DNA from: JALSRK01 sp964461995
Lineage (GTDB): Bacteria; Acidobacteriota; Terriglobia; Bryobacterales; Bryobacteraceae
Assembly (NCBI GenBank): GCA_964461995.1
Contig: CAYWXL010000001.1
Span: forward strand, 62,001-126,000
Direction of reading: 5' to 3'
Length of the DNA stretch: 64,000 bases
Of the stretch, positions 56,926 through 64,000 are shown in pieces. The notes under the pieces are model-generated. The model was not told the DNA's origin. It searched no databases and saw only the letters and a list, made by a program, of their open reading frames with translations. The position numbers and the translations under genes were made by a program. Each line of letters begins with the position of its first letter. Within the stretch, counting starts at the first letter, position 1.

Positions 56926-57511
56926 CACCCTCACCTAACAACCGCCGCAATTTCTCGTACGCCCGGTGCGCCTTCTGTTTCACGGCACCGACCGTTGAGG
57001 AGGTCGCCCGGGCCACCTCTTCGAGACTCATGCCGGTGACTTTCAGCATTAAGACAACTTCCTTCTGCGATTGGGGAAGCTGGTCCAAATATCTCCCCAG
57101 TTCGTCCTTCAAACTCATCCCGGGGAGTTCCGGCATTTCGGTGCGTTCCGGGAGCCGCTCCGTCTTGACCTCGCGGGAGTCCACCCGGCTCCTCCGCCGG
57201 TAGCCGTCCAACCCGGTGTGCCGGGCGATCGCAAAGATCCAGGGCAGCACCGGCTCCGTGGCGCGATACGTATGCCGGGATTTATGAATCCGCAGCCAAC
57301 ACTCTTGAACGAGATCCTCCGTGTCAGACCGCGAATGAGTCGGGCCCGACAAAAACCCGAACAGGAGCGGCGTCAACAGCCGCACCAACTCGTCGGCCGC
57401 CTCGGGGTCGGCTTGCTGGTAGCGCACCATCAGTTCACGGAGCGCTTCCTCGTCAAGCGATCGCCTGCGCCGGCCCCGGTGTCGCTCCCTCTCGGGCGGC
57501 ATGAGTTCCAT
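56903..57511 (-). CDS. ECF-type RNA polymerase sigma factor
   Basis: A 202-residue sigma factor. Region 2 is at about 15-90 (LVRLLTPLLFGFL, DTEDLVQECWLRIHK as the -10-binding helix) and region 4 at about 130-195 (LPQSQKEVVLMLKVTGMSLEEVARATSSTVGAVKQKAHRA). The ATG at 57511 follows GGAAAG by about 10 bases; a second in-frame ATG is at 57502 and the frame is open to 57625 in an Arg/Gly-rich stretch that I regard as non-coding. Its end overlaps the anti-sigma gene by 23 bases. Confidence 0.88.
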   Translation of the reverse strand: MELMPPERERHRGRRRRSLDEEALRELMVRYQQADPEAADELVRLLTPLLFGFLSGPTHSRSDTEDLVQECWLRIHKSRHTYRATEPVLPWIFAIARHTGLDGYRRRSRVDSREVKTERLPERTEMPELPGMSLKDELGRYLDQLPQSQKEVVLMLKVTGMSLEEVARATSSTVGAVKQKAHRAYEKLRRLLGEGDGYGRKS

Positions 57512-57746
57512 TCTAGCCGCTTTCCTACCGGCTGACCCTCGCCGGCCGGCGCGGCTCCCAACAGCCGCTGCTCGTTCCGGAGCCGTAGCTCCCATCGGAT
57601 CGCCTCTTCGCCGTCTCGCCCGCACCGCCTGACCGTGAATAACAACGTTCCGTCTCGTCTAACCGCACATTCGGTCCACTCGAAGAAGAAGTTACGCCCC
57701 TTTCTCCAGCCGGCCCATCCATCGCCGCCGCTTTGGAACCGGTTAT

Positions 57747-59048
57747 ATGATGACCCGTATGGCCGAACGCCCAAGAGACGAACCATCCAGTCTTGGAAGC
57801 GGCCGCCCCGGCGGCGCCGAGCCCAAACGCTGGCCCGTCGTTATCCTCCTGAGCTTCGGCATGATCATCGCCTACTTCGACCGGGTGAACTTGAGCGTCG
57901 CCCTACCTACCATGGCCGGCGAGTTCGGCTGGTCTGAGACTCAACAGGGTCTCGCCATGTCGATGATCTTCTGGACGTACACCGCCTTTCAAATCCCGTC
58001 GGGAATTTTGGTCGACCGCTTCGGCGTGCGGCTGCCCTACCTCATCGGGTTTCTCCTGTGGAGCGTCGCTTCCGCGACTACGGCTCTCACGACCACCCTA
58101 CTAATGCTTTGCTTGATTCGCCTGCTCGTGGGTCTCGGCGAGAGCGTCGTGACCCCCGCCAGCATGCGGTACATCCGTTTGCATTTCGCCGAGCGGGAGC
58201 GTGGGCTCGCCGTCGGACTCTATATGACGGGCACGAAGGTCGGGCCCGCGATCGGTTTGCCCCTCTGCGCCTACCTCGTCGCCGCCCTCGGTTGGCGCTG
58301 GATGTTCTTGATCATCGGTTTGGTCAGTTTCTTCTGGCTGGGTCCGTGGCTTGCCTGGGTGAAGAAAGATGACATCGCCGCTGTGCCGCGGCCCGCAGGG
58401 AAGCCCGCCGCCGGCAGTCAGGCGCAACAAGTCTCCGCGGGGCGCATACTCAAGAGCCCGATGATGTGGGGAGTCATCATCGGCACTTACTGCTACATGT
58501 ACTTCGTATACTACTGCATGACCTGGATGCCCTCTTATTTCAAGAAAGTCCACGGAATGTCCATTAAGGAGATGGGTTGGTACGGCGGCGTGGCTTTCGG
58601 GGGAATGGCCGCCGTGGCGGCCTTGGCCGGATGGGCGGCCGATTGGTTCATCAAGCGCGGCTTCGACGCGGTGGCCGTTCGCCGGTGGTTTACCATTGCC
58701 GGCTTCCTGCTGGCCGCCACCCAGACCGTGGGCGCCTTCTCACGCTCACCGGCCGTGATGCTCTTTTTCGCCGTTTTCTCCCTCTGCGGGCTGGGGCTGG
58801 CCACCGCCAACTACTGGGCCTTGACGCAGACCCTGATCCCCGGCGGCAGCATCGCGATGGTTGTGGGCATCCAGAACACTGCCGCGAACGTGGCCGGGAT
58901 CACGTCGCCTTGGATCACCGGGTGGCTCGTGGACACCACTGGCAGCTTCGACATGCCCATCAAGCTGATCGGTTTCTGGCTGGTGATCGGCGTGGCGTCT
59001 TACCTTCTGCTGGTCCGTCGCCGGTACGCGCCCAAAGGCGACGGGTGA
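57747..59048 (+). CDS. MFS transporter, anion:cation symporter type
   Basis: A 433-residue transporter with 12 hydrophobic segments. The first segment YFDRVNLSVALP and loop GILVDRFGVRLPYLIG are hallmarks of the ACS group (sugar acids such as galactonate and glucarate, and phthalate-like anions). The GESVVTPASMRYIRLHFAERERG block in segment 4-5 is also typical. Its start may be ATG 57747, 57750 or 57759. The 235 bases upstream separate it from the divergent sigma factor gene; an AACCGGTT palindrome is at 57736-57743. The substrate is not determined. Confidence 0.85.
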   Translation: MMTRMAERPRDEPSSLGSGRPGGAEPKRWPVVILLSFGMIIAYFDRVNLSVALPTMAGEFGWSETQQGLAMSMIFWTYTAFQIPSGILVDRFGVRLPYLIGFLLWSVASATTALTTTLLMLCLIRLLVGLGESVVTPASMRYIRLHFAERERGLAVGLYMTGTKVGPAIGLPLCAYLVAALGWRWMFLIIGLVSFFWLGPWLAWVKKDDIAAVPRPAGKPAAGSQAQQVSAGRILKSPMMWGVIIGTYCYMYFVYYCMTWMPSYFKKVHGMSIKEMGWYGGVAFGGMAAVAALAGWAADWFIKRGFDAVAVRRWFTIAGFLLAATQTVGAFSRSPAVMLFFAVFSLCGLGLATANYWALTQTLIPGGSIAMVVGIQNTAANVAGITSPWITGWLVDTTGSFDMPIKLIGFWLVIGVASYLLLVRRRYAPKGDG

Positions 59049-59122
59049 CCAGCCTGCCGGACCTACAGCGCCATGCTTCGCGAAACGATCCCCCGAGCAG
59101 TGGAGGTCTTGCGAATCGTCCT

Positions 59123-59977
59123 CTACAGCCGTTTCTCGGCCTCTTTAATGTGGCTCTTGATCTGCCGAATCAGCTCCTTCGTGTCGTCGTTCTCCGGCAG
59201 ACTCTCGGCAATCTCGAGGGCTTGCTCATTGAGCATTTTCAAGCGGTCGGGTTGGTCCATCTTGTACGCCGAATAGAACCAGGCGATCTCGTTCAAGGTC
59301 TTGGCCAAGGCGAAGTTGAACGTGTCTTTCGGGACCTTGACCTCGCCCGCCGAGAACATTTGGTGCGTCTTGGCCGTATCCTCTTCCGCGCCCACGAAGC
59401 GGCACGTCGTCATCAGGACCGCCCGCTGCAGCGCTTGCCGTTCCGCCGACGGCAACTCCGCTTCCGTCAGCATGATGCCTTCCCCGAGCCGGGACAGCGC
59501 CGCCACCGGGACCGCGCTGCCTTGGGGATAGCTGAACGCCAGGACGATATCACCGGCGGGGTTCGATTTCTTGTACGCAACGAACGTTTTCCAGAAAGCA
59601 GCGACTTGCTTGTTCGCCATGGTCCGGTAGTTGTTGCGGTGCATTCGGAACTCCGACGAAGCCGCCTTGTTGGCCCGCGCCCCGTTCTCAAAGGCGTTCG
59701 CGATCTCCATGTAACCGGTGGCCATTCCGGCAGTCAGGATCAGACGCCAGGGCTGCGCCCGGTCCGCAAACTCGGAGCCGGGCTCGATAAGTTCCTCGAG
59801 GTTGTCCGAAGTCTTCTGGTAATCACCGGCCTCCCAAGTCGTTAGCGCGTTCTGCCAGTGCCAGGCCGGGGTCCCCTCGGCGGGTCCGCTGGGTCCGGTG
59901 GCGCACGAAACGAAAAGGAACGCGAACAGCAGGAGTCCGGCGACGGTGGTGACACGGAGAGTCGTAGTGGCGTGCAT
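59123..59977 (-). CDS. Putative lipoprotein with TPR-like helices
   Basis: A 284-residue protein with a lipoprotein signal: hydrophobic LLLFAFLFVSC followed by ATG, cleaving before Cys25. The mature part is alpha-helical, with TPR-like beginnings (WHWQNALTTWEAGDYQKTSDNLEE; LKMLNEQALEIAESLPEND). No enzymatic motif is seen. AGGAGG (minus strand, complement at 59982-59987) lies a few bases before ATG 59977. Its function is unknown; it sits between a transporter and an amidohydrolase and shares no clear operon with either. Confidence 0.65.
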   Translation of the reverse strand: MHATTTLRVTTVAGLLLFAFLFVSCATGPSGPAEGTPAWHWQNALTTWEAGDYQKTSDNLEELIEPGSEFADRAQPWRLILTAGMATGYMEIANAFENGARANKAASSEFRMHRNNYRTMANKQVAAFWKTFVAYKKSNPAGDIVLAFSYPQGSAVPVAALSRLGEGIMLTEAELPSAERQALQRAVLMTTCRFVGAEEDTAKTHQMFSAGEVKVPKDTFNFALAKTLNEIAWFYSAYKMDQPDRLKMLNEQALEIAESLPENDDTKELIRQIKSHIKEAEKRL

Positions 59978-60075
59978 GATGCCTCCTGATCAATGAACAC
60001 GTACCACAAAACCGACCGGGTTTCAACCGTTTCGAGACACCGTTATCCAAAACCAGAAGGGCATCGGAAACAGGC

Positions 60076-60876
60076 TCAGACCGTGCCCGGCGGCAGCAGG
60101 CGCCGGATGTTGCCGCCCAGAATCTTGGCCTCGTCCTCGGGCGGCAACTTGAGCAGCCGGATCTTGTAAAGCTCCACCCTGGAGTCCACTTCCGGACCGT
60201 CGGTGCCGAACACCAGCTTGTCGGCGCCGAGATCGCGGACGGCCATCTCCAAGTAGCGGAAGATCAGAACCGAAGACGTGTCCAGGTACACGTTTTCATA
60301 ACGCTTGGCAACGTCGATCGCCGCAATGTGCTCGGTCCAGTTCTGGGAACCGAAACTGCCGAGATGAGCCATGATGAAGGGTATCTGCGGGTATTCCCCG
60401 GCGATCATGTGATAGCGCCAGACTCGTTCCGGGTGGTACAGGATCGGAATGCCCAGCTCCGCCACCGTGTCCAGCACGTACCGGGGCGGCAACACGTGGA
60501 GCTTCAGACCCTTGAGGCCCAGCTCCTCAACTTCCCGGCGCAGCATAGCCGGGATGCGTGTTCCTTCCGTTTCCGGGTCATGCTTGGCAAAACCGATGAA
60601 TTTGTCCGGATACTGGGCGCAGATCTCGGCGATCTTCTCATTGGCCTTTTCGTAGGTCGGGTTATTGATGGGAAAAATAATGGTCCGGTCGATGCCGGCC
60701 TCCTCCATGTTCCGCAACGTGACTTCGACATCGGCCTTCGTTTCCCACGGGGCCGACATTCTCTCTCCGAGACCGGCGTGGCAGTGGGCGTCGATGATGA
60801 GCGTCTTTCCTGGCCGGCTCGCGGCCGGGGCCGCCAAGGCCGCACCAGCGAGCAAATTGCGCCGGCTAAGTTGCAT
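60076..60876 (-). CDS. Secreted amidohydrolase (Amidohydro_2 family)
   Basis: A 266-residue TIM-barrel hydrolase with a Tat-like N-terminus (SRRNLLAGAALAAPAAS). The metal motif IDAHCHAG (about 27-34), IPILYHPER, IMAHLGSFG, VYLDTSS and FGTDGPEV form the expected metal and catalytic sites of the Amidohydro_2 group. The substrate is unknown. AAGGAGG lies 11 bases before the ATG. It is separated from dCMP deaminase by 88 bases on the same strand. Confidence 0.85.
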   Translation of the reverse strand: MQLSRRNLLAGAALAAPAASRPGKTLIIDAHCHAGLGERMSAPWETKADVEVTLRNMEEAGIDRTIIFPINNPTYEKANEKIAEICAQYPDKFIGFAKHDPETEGTRIPAMLRREVEELGLKGLKLHVLPPRYVLDTVAELGIPILYHPERVWRYHMIAGEYPQIPFIMAHLGSFGSQNWTEHIAAIDVAKRYENVYLDTSSVLIFRYLEMAVRDLGADKLVFGTDGPEVDSRVELYKIRLLKLPPEDEAKILGGNIRRLLPPGTV

Positions 60877-60964
60877 GCCTTCTGCAACCTCCTTTCGATG
60901 GATTTCCGGCTGCCAGTTTATCGGAACGAGAAGCGAACTGGGAGTGGCGCCCAGCGGGCAAGCG

Positions 60965-61462
60965 TCAGGACTCCTTTTCGTTCATCGGCACCTGGCGGAT
61001 TCGTACCCCGGCCTCTTCGAACAGCGTCTCGACCTGATGGAAGTGCTCGTCGTATTGGGCGCTGGAGTAGCTCTCCATCCGCTCGCGGGAAATGACGACC
61101 TCCCGGATCCCCGCCTGCACGATGGCCCGGGCGCAGTCCATGCACGGCATGATGTCTACGTAAATGCTGCAGCCTTCGGTCGAGGTGCCGGCGCGTGCGG
61201 CGTTGTAAATGGCGTTCCGCTCAGCGTGCTCCATCCACAAGTACTTGTGCGGCCGGGTCCGCCGCTCCGGCACGTCGTCCCGGATGCCGCGGGGGAAAGA
61301 GTTGTAGCCGGTGGAACGGATCTCGTGCGCCGGCCCCACGATCACGCAGCCGATCTGTGTGTTTGGATCCTTGCTGCGGGCGGCGATGTGCCGGCAAAGG
61401 TTGAGATAATAGGCGTCCCAGCTCAAGACTTCGCGTTTCGGCGGGATCTCGTTCGCGTTCAT
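60965..61462 (-). CDS. Deoxycytidylate (dCMP) deaminase
   Basis: A 165-residue zinc deaminase converting dCMP to dUMP, which feeds dTMP synthesis. The zinc motif is H79-A-E81 (EHAERNAIYNAA) with C107xxC110 (PCMDCARA). The N-terminal SWDAYYLNLCRHIAARSKDP and GYNSFPRG are typical of the family (ComEB-type). It ends in NEKES. The start ATG is at 61462. Ahead of it lies 114 bases to the divergent fetA-like gene. Confidence 0.92.
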   Translation of the reverse strand: MNANEIPPKREVLSWDAYYLNLCRHIAARSKDPNTQIGCVIVGPAHEIRSTGYNSFPRGIRDDVPERRTRPHKYLWMEHAERNAIYNAARAGTSTEGCSIYVDIMPCMDCARAIVQAGIREVVISRERMESYSSAQYDEHFHQVETLFEEAGVRIRQVPMNEKES

Positions 61463-61576
61463 CGTGCTCTAGCGGCTTCCACTGCCGGCGCTGCTCGGAT
61501 CCCCGAAAGCCGGAGGCGCCCCGGGATCATTGCTCCCGGGTGGGGAATAAAGTAGTCTGACACCAAACCCGCAGCC

Positions 61577-62227
61577 ATGCAAATCCTGGAACTTGAGGAC
61601 ATCCGGCTCACGGCGCGCGGTCACGTGTTACTCGACGGGTTTTCGCTGGCTGTTGAACGGGGCGCCCGCTGCACGCTGACAGGACCTTCCGGGTGCGGCA
61701 AGACCACGTTGCTGAAGTGCATCTTGGGTTTCGCTGAGCCTGACGCCGGCGAGATCCGGATCTTCGGCACGGCTCTCATGCCCCGCACCGTCTGGGAGCT
61801 GCGCCGGCGCGTCGCGTGGGTCCCGCAGGAACCGGAACTCGGCGCCGGCACAGCGCTCGATGCGATCGTCCGCCCTTTGCGATTCCGCGCCAATCGAGGT
61901 CTCGGCGCCCGGGGACGGCGGATCCGCGAACTGGCCGCTGCGTTCGGTCTCGCCGAAGGAGTGCTCGAGACCCCCGTCACGAAACTGTCGGGCGGTGAAA
62001 AGCAACGCATCGCTTTAGTCGCGGCCTTGCTTCTCGAGCGGCCGCTGTTGTTGCTCGACGAGGCTTCCTCCGCCTTGGACCCGGAGAGCCGGGCGGCGGT
62101 GGCGGCCTACCTGCGGTCCCTGGAAGACACCACGATTCTTTCCGTGGCGCACGATCCAGATCTGTTCCCGCTGGGCGGCCCGGTCGTGCGGCTCCCCGCA
62201 ACGAGACAATCCGATGGAACTCGCTGA
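61577..62227 (+). CDS. fetA: ABC transporter ATP-binding protein, FetA-like
   Basis: A 216-residue ABC ATPase. Walker A is GPSGCGKTT at 36-44, the signature is LSGGEKQRI at about 138-146, and Walker B with the following loop is LLLLDEASSALDPES. It overlaps the start of the permease gene by 14 bases. With an UPF0014 permease next to it, this matches the FetAB (YbbLM) exporter, which lowers iron stress in E. coli. Function here is by analogy. Confidence 0.85.
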   Translation: MQILELEDIRLTARGHVLLDGFSLAVERGARCTLTGPSGCGKTTLLKCILGFAEPDAGEIRIFGTALMPRTVWELRRRVAWVPQEPELGAGTALDAIVRPLRFRANRGLGARGRRIRELAAAFGLAEGVLETPVTKLSGGEKQRIALVAALLLERPLLLLDEASSALDPESRAAVAAYLRSLEDTTILSVAHDPDLFPLGGPVVRLPATRQSDGTR

Positions 62228-63011
62228 GATCAGCTCCGCCCGGTTGGCCGCCGCATACTTGATGGCGCTCGCGCCGTTGGCCGTGATGCTCTGGTACGGC
62301 GTGCCGCTGGCCCGCCGCACACTGGTGGCGCTGGTACGCATGGCCGCGCAACTACTCTTCGTCGGCCTCTATTTGAGCGTCGTGTTCGAGGTGAACCGCG
62401 TTTGGCTCACCCTGGCCTGGCTCGCCGCGATGATCCTCGTCGCGGATCTCTCGGTGTTGCGCGGCAGCGGCCTGCGGCTGCGGCGGATGGGCGGGGTCCT
62501 GTTCACGGCCTTGGCCGTGGGAACTCTCCTGCCGATGGTCTATTTCACCGGCGTCGTGCTCGGCCTACCCTCCGTGTTCGACCCCCAATACGCCATTCCC
62601 CTCGGCGGCATGGTACTTGGCAACTGCCTCCGTGCCGACATCATCGGCCTCAGCCGCTTCTTTCACGCCTTGCGGGACCAAGAAAAACCGTTCCTCCTCG
62701 CCCTGTCGCAAGGGGCAAGCCTGAGCGAGGCGTTGCGCCCCTACCTGCAAACGGCGTTTCGCGCCGCGCTCGAACCCACGGTGGCCACCATCGCGACTAT
62801 CGGGCTGGTGTCTCTGCCCGGCATGATGACCGGCGTCATCCTCGCCGGAGCCGATCCCCTGAGCGCAATCAAGTATCAGATGGTAATCATGCTCGCGATT
62901 CTCTCCGGCACCGCCCTCACGCTCTGGGTGGCCCTTTGGCTCGCCCGTCGGACGGCTTTCACTCCGTGGGGGCTTCTCGACGACGGCGTCCTGAGCGAAA
63001 AGCACGATTGA
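62214..63011 (+). CDS. fetB: ABC transporter permease, FetB (UPF0014) family
   Basis: A 265-residue permease with about seven hydrophobic segments. IPLGGMVLGNCL and the block VSLPGMMTGVILAGADPLSA are diagnostic of the UPF0014/FetB family. It starts inside the end of the ATPase gene, so the two are translationally linked. FetB exports iron in E. coli; the metal carried here is not proven. Confidence 0.9.
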   Translation: MELAEISSARLAAAYLMALAPLAVMLWYGVPLARRTLVALVRMAAQLLFVGLYLSVVFEVNRVWLTLAWLAAMILVADLSVLRGSGLRLRRMGGVLFTALAVGTLLPMVYFTGVVLGLPSVFDPQYAIPLGGMVLGNCLRADIIGLSRFFHALRDQEKPFLLALSQGASLSEALRPYLQTAFRAALEPTVATIATIGLVSLPGMMTGVILAGADPLSAIKYQMVIMLAILSGTALTLWVALWLARRTAFTPWGLLDDGVLSEKHD

Positions 63012-63048
63012 CGGGCGCCCGGCGCCTCGGCGCGGTTTCCCGCGACCC

Positions 63049-64000
63049 TCACACCTCCAGGCCCACGCTGCGCATCAACTCAATGGCGTTGGAGTGCTCT
63101 ACCACGCCGGGACGGAGCTTGTAGTCGAAGATCATCCGGCCGTTCTCCAGGCGGTCCTGGAAATGGACGTTGCGCACACGTGGCGCCATCTCGTTCTCGA
63201 TGTGGGCGATGGCCAGGTCGTGGGTCGTCACTAGCCCAATCGCGCCGCGCTCGACTAGCGCCCGAACGATCGCCTCGGCCCCGATGCGGCGGTCGTGGGA
63301 GTTCGTGCCATGCAGCAGCTCATCGAGAAGGAAAAGCACGGTCCCCTCCTCGGCAGCCAGGTCCATGATCTGCCGGATCCGTGTGATCTCCGCGTAGAAG
63401 CGGGACATGCCGGCCTGTAGTGAATCCGTAACCCGGATCGAGGCCCCGATCTTGAGCGGAGAAAGCCGCAGCGATGCCGCTCGCACCGGCGCGCCGATCA
63501 TGGCGAGGACCGCATTGACCCCCACCGTCCGCAGCAACGTACTCTTGCCCGACATATTGGACCCGCTTACCAACAGAACCTGCGTGTCTTTGTCGAGCCG
63601 GACGTCGTTGCGCACGCACCGGTCCTCAGGAATCAGCGGATGGCCCAGTTCACGGCCGTCGAAACAGGAACATTCGGACGTGAATTCAGGGAACGGATCG
63701 TTCGGGTGCTCGAAAGCATAACCGGCGAGCGAGCAGAGAGCCTCGAACTGTCCCACAGCCCGAAGCCACTCCCGCAAATGCGGTCCCGTCTTCTTCCGCC
63801 AAGCCTCGATGGCAAAGCACAGTTGCGTGGTCCACAGCAGCGGAGGGCCGACCAGCCGCATTAGTAAGTGTTCCCGCGAATCGAGCAGCTCCACCAGGCG
63901 CTCGAGTTTCGCGATACGTTTGGACGGCGGCTGGCCCTCCACGGCGAGACGGTCCTTCAGCTCGCGCAGCCTCCGGCACTGAAATTCCTCCTGTTCCAGA
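63049..64000 (-). CDS. MutS-family ATPase domain protein, partial (5' end outside window)
   Basis: The C-terminal part (about 317 residues) of a MutS-like ATPase. Walker A GSNMSGKSTLLRTVG and Walker B FLLDELLHGTNSHDR, plus VTTHDLAIAH, are complete. The frame stays open to base 64000 without a stop, so the gene starts beyond the window; the GTG at 63940-63942 is an internal Val. The preceding helix is consistent with the core domain of stand-alone MutS-like proteins, common in Acidobacteriota and Bacteroidetes and often membrane-linked. Mismatch repair activity cannot be inferred without the N-terminal half. It converges on fetB (37 bases apart). Confidence 0.85.
   Translation of the reverse strand, partial: LEQEEFQCRRLRELKDRLAVEGQPPSKRIAKLERLVELLDSREHLLMRLVGPPLLWTTQLCFAIEAWRKKTGPHLREWLRAVGQFEALCSLAGYAFEHPNDPFPEFTSECSCFDGRELGHPLIPEDRCVRNDVRLDKDTQVLLVSGSNMSGKSTLLRTVGVNAVLAMIGAPVRAASLRLSPLKIGASIRVTDSLQAGMSRFYAEITRIRQIMDLAAEEGTVLFLLDELLHGTNSHDRRIGAEAIVRALVERGAIGLVTTHDLAIAHIENEMAPRVRNVHFQDRLENGRMIFDYKLRPGVVEHSNAIELMRSVGLEV

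Overview
This is a GC-rich (roughly 60-65 %) bacterial chromosome segment, densely packed with 50 protein-coding genes (the first and last cut by the window edges) and no rRNA, tRNA, CRISPR array, insertion sequence or prophage that I can see. The gene set points to a Gram-negative, probably an Acidobacteriota member of the Bryobacterales/Solibacter type: a BamA and OmpH/Skp pair, a DUF1080 domain, Tat-exported sugar isomerase and sulfatase, an FG-GAP/UnbV (CRTAC1-like) protein, a DUF3604 protein and LutABC. The taxonomic call is inference from gene content only.

Layout. 1-98 is the tail of a DUF1080-type protein. 117-11884 is all minus strand: a WYL regulator, SbcD-like nuclease and SbcC-like ATPase in one run (117-5032), a CDP-alcohol phosphatidyltransferase, a degenerate ECF-like sigma factor, an ALDH7-type dehydrogenase and a very large MscS channel. 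12207-15710 (plus) holds a DHH phosphoesterase, an HtrA-like protein that has lost its catalytic serine, and an overlapping CPA2 antiporter. 15862-18873 is a divergent pair of membrane glycosyltransferases. 19042-21210 couples a peptidoglycan amidase to an actin-like ATPase. 21316-24690 (minus) carries a sulfatase, DNA polymerase IV and a one-domain asparaginase. 24752-27722 has the UnbV protein, an NfeD-like protein and a DnaC-like helicase loader.

27855-32792 (plus) runs Fur regulator, FHA-GAF-SpoIIE phosphatase (ATGA overlap), aquaglyceroporin, anhydro-MurNAc kinase and a ubiquitin-like/Mut7-C RNase. 32921-36232 has a secreted beta-propeller/DUF3604 protein and a sugar isomerase/epimerase. 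carAB (37255-41626) is followed by a convergent three-part glycosyltransferase, an orphan ABC-2 permease and an OPT transporter. 47283-50113 (minus) is the lactate-oxidation operon lutABC, divergent from a Cys-rich secreted protein. 50750-54361 is ompH-bamA, divergent from a ketosynthase that resembles type II polyketide KS-alpha (54683-55933). 56098-57511 is an ECF sigma/anti-sigma pair. The rest holds an MFS transporter, a lipoprotein, an amidohydrolase, dCMP deaminase, the fetAB exporter and a MutS-like ATPase cut by the edge.

The best candidates for poorly described biology are the WYL-SbcD-SbcC triad with a beta-rich domain at the coiled-coil apex instead of a zinc hook, the amidase/actin-like pair, the pseudoprotease/antiporter pair, and the lone KS-alpha-like ketosynthase. 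No single stretch shows an unmistakable new system; these are ranked hypotheses.
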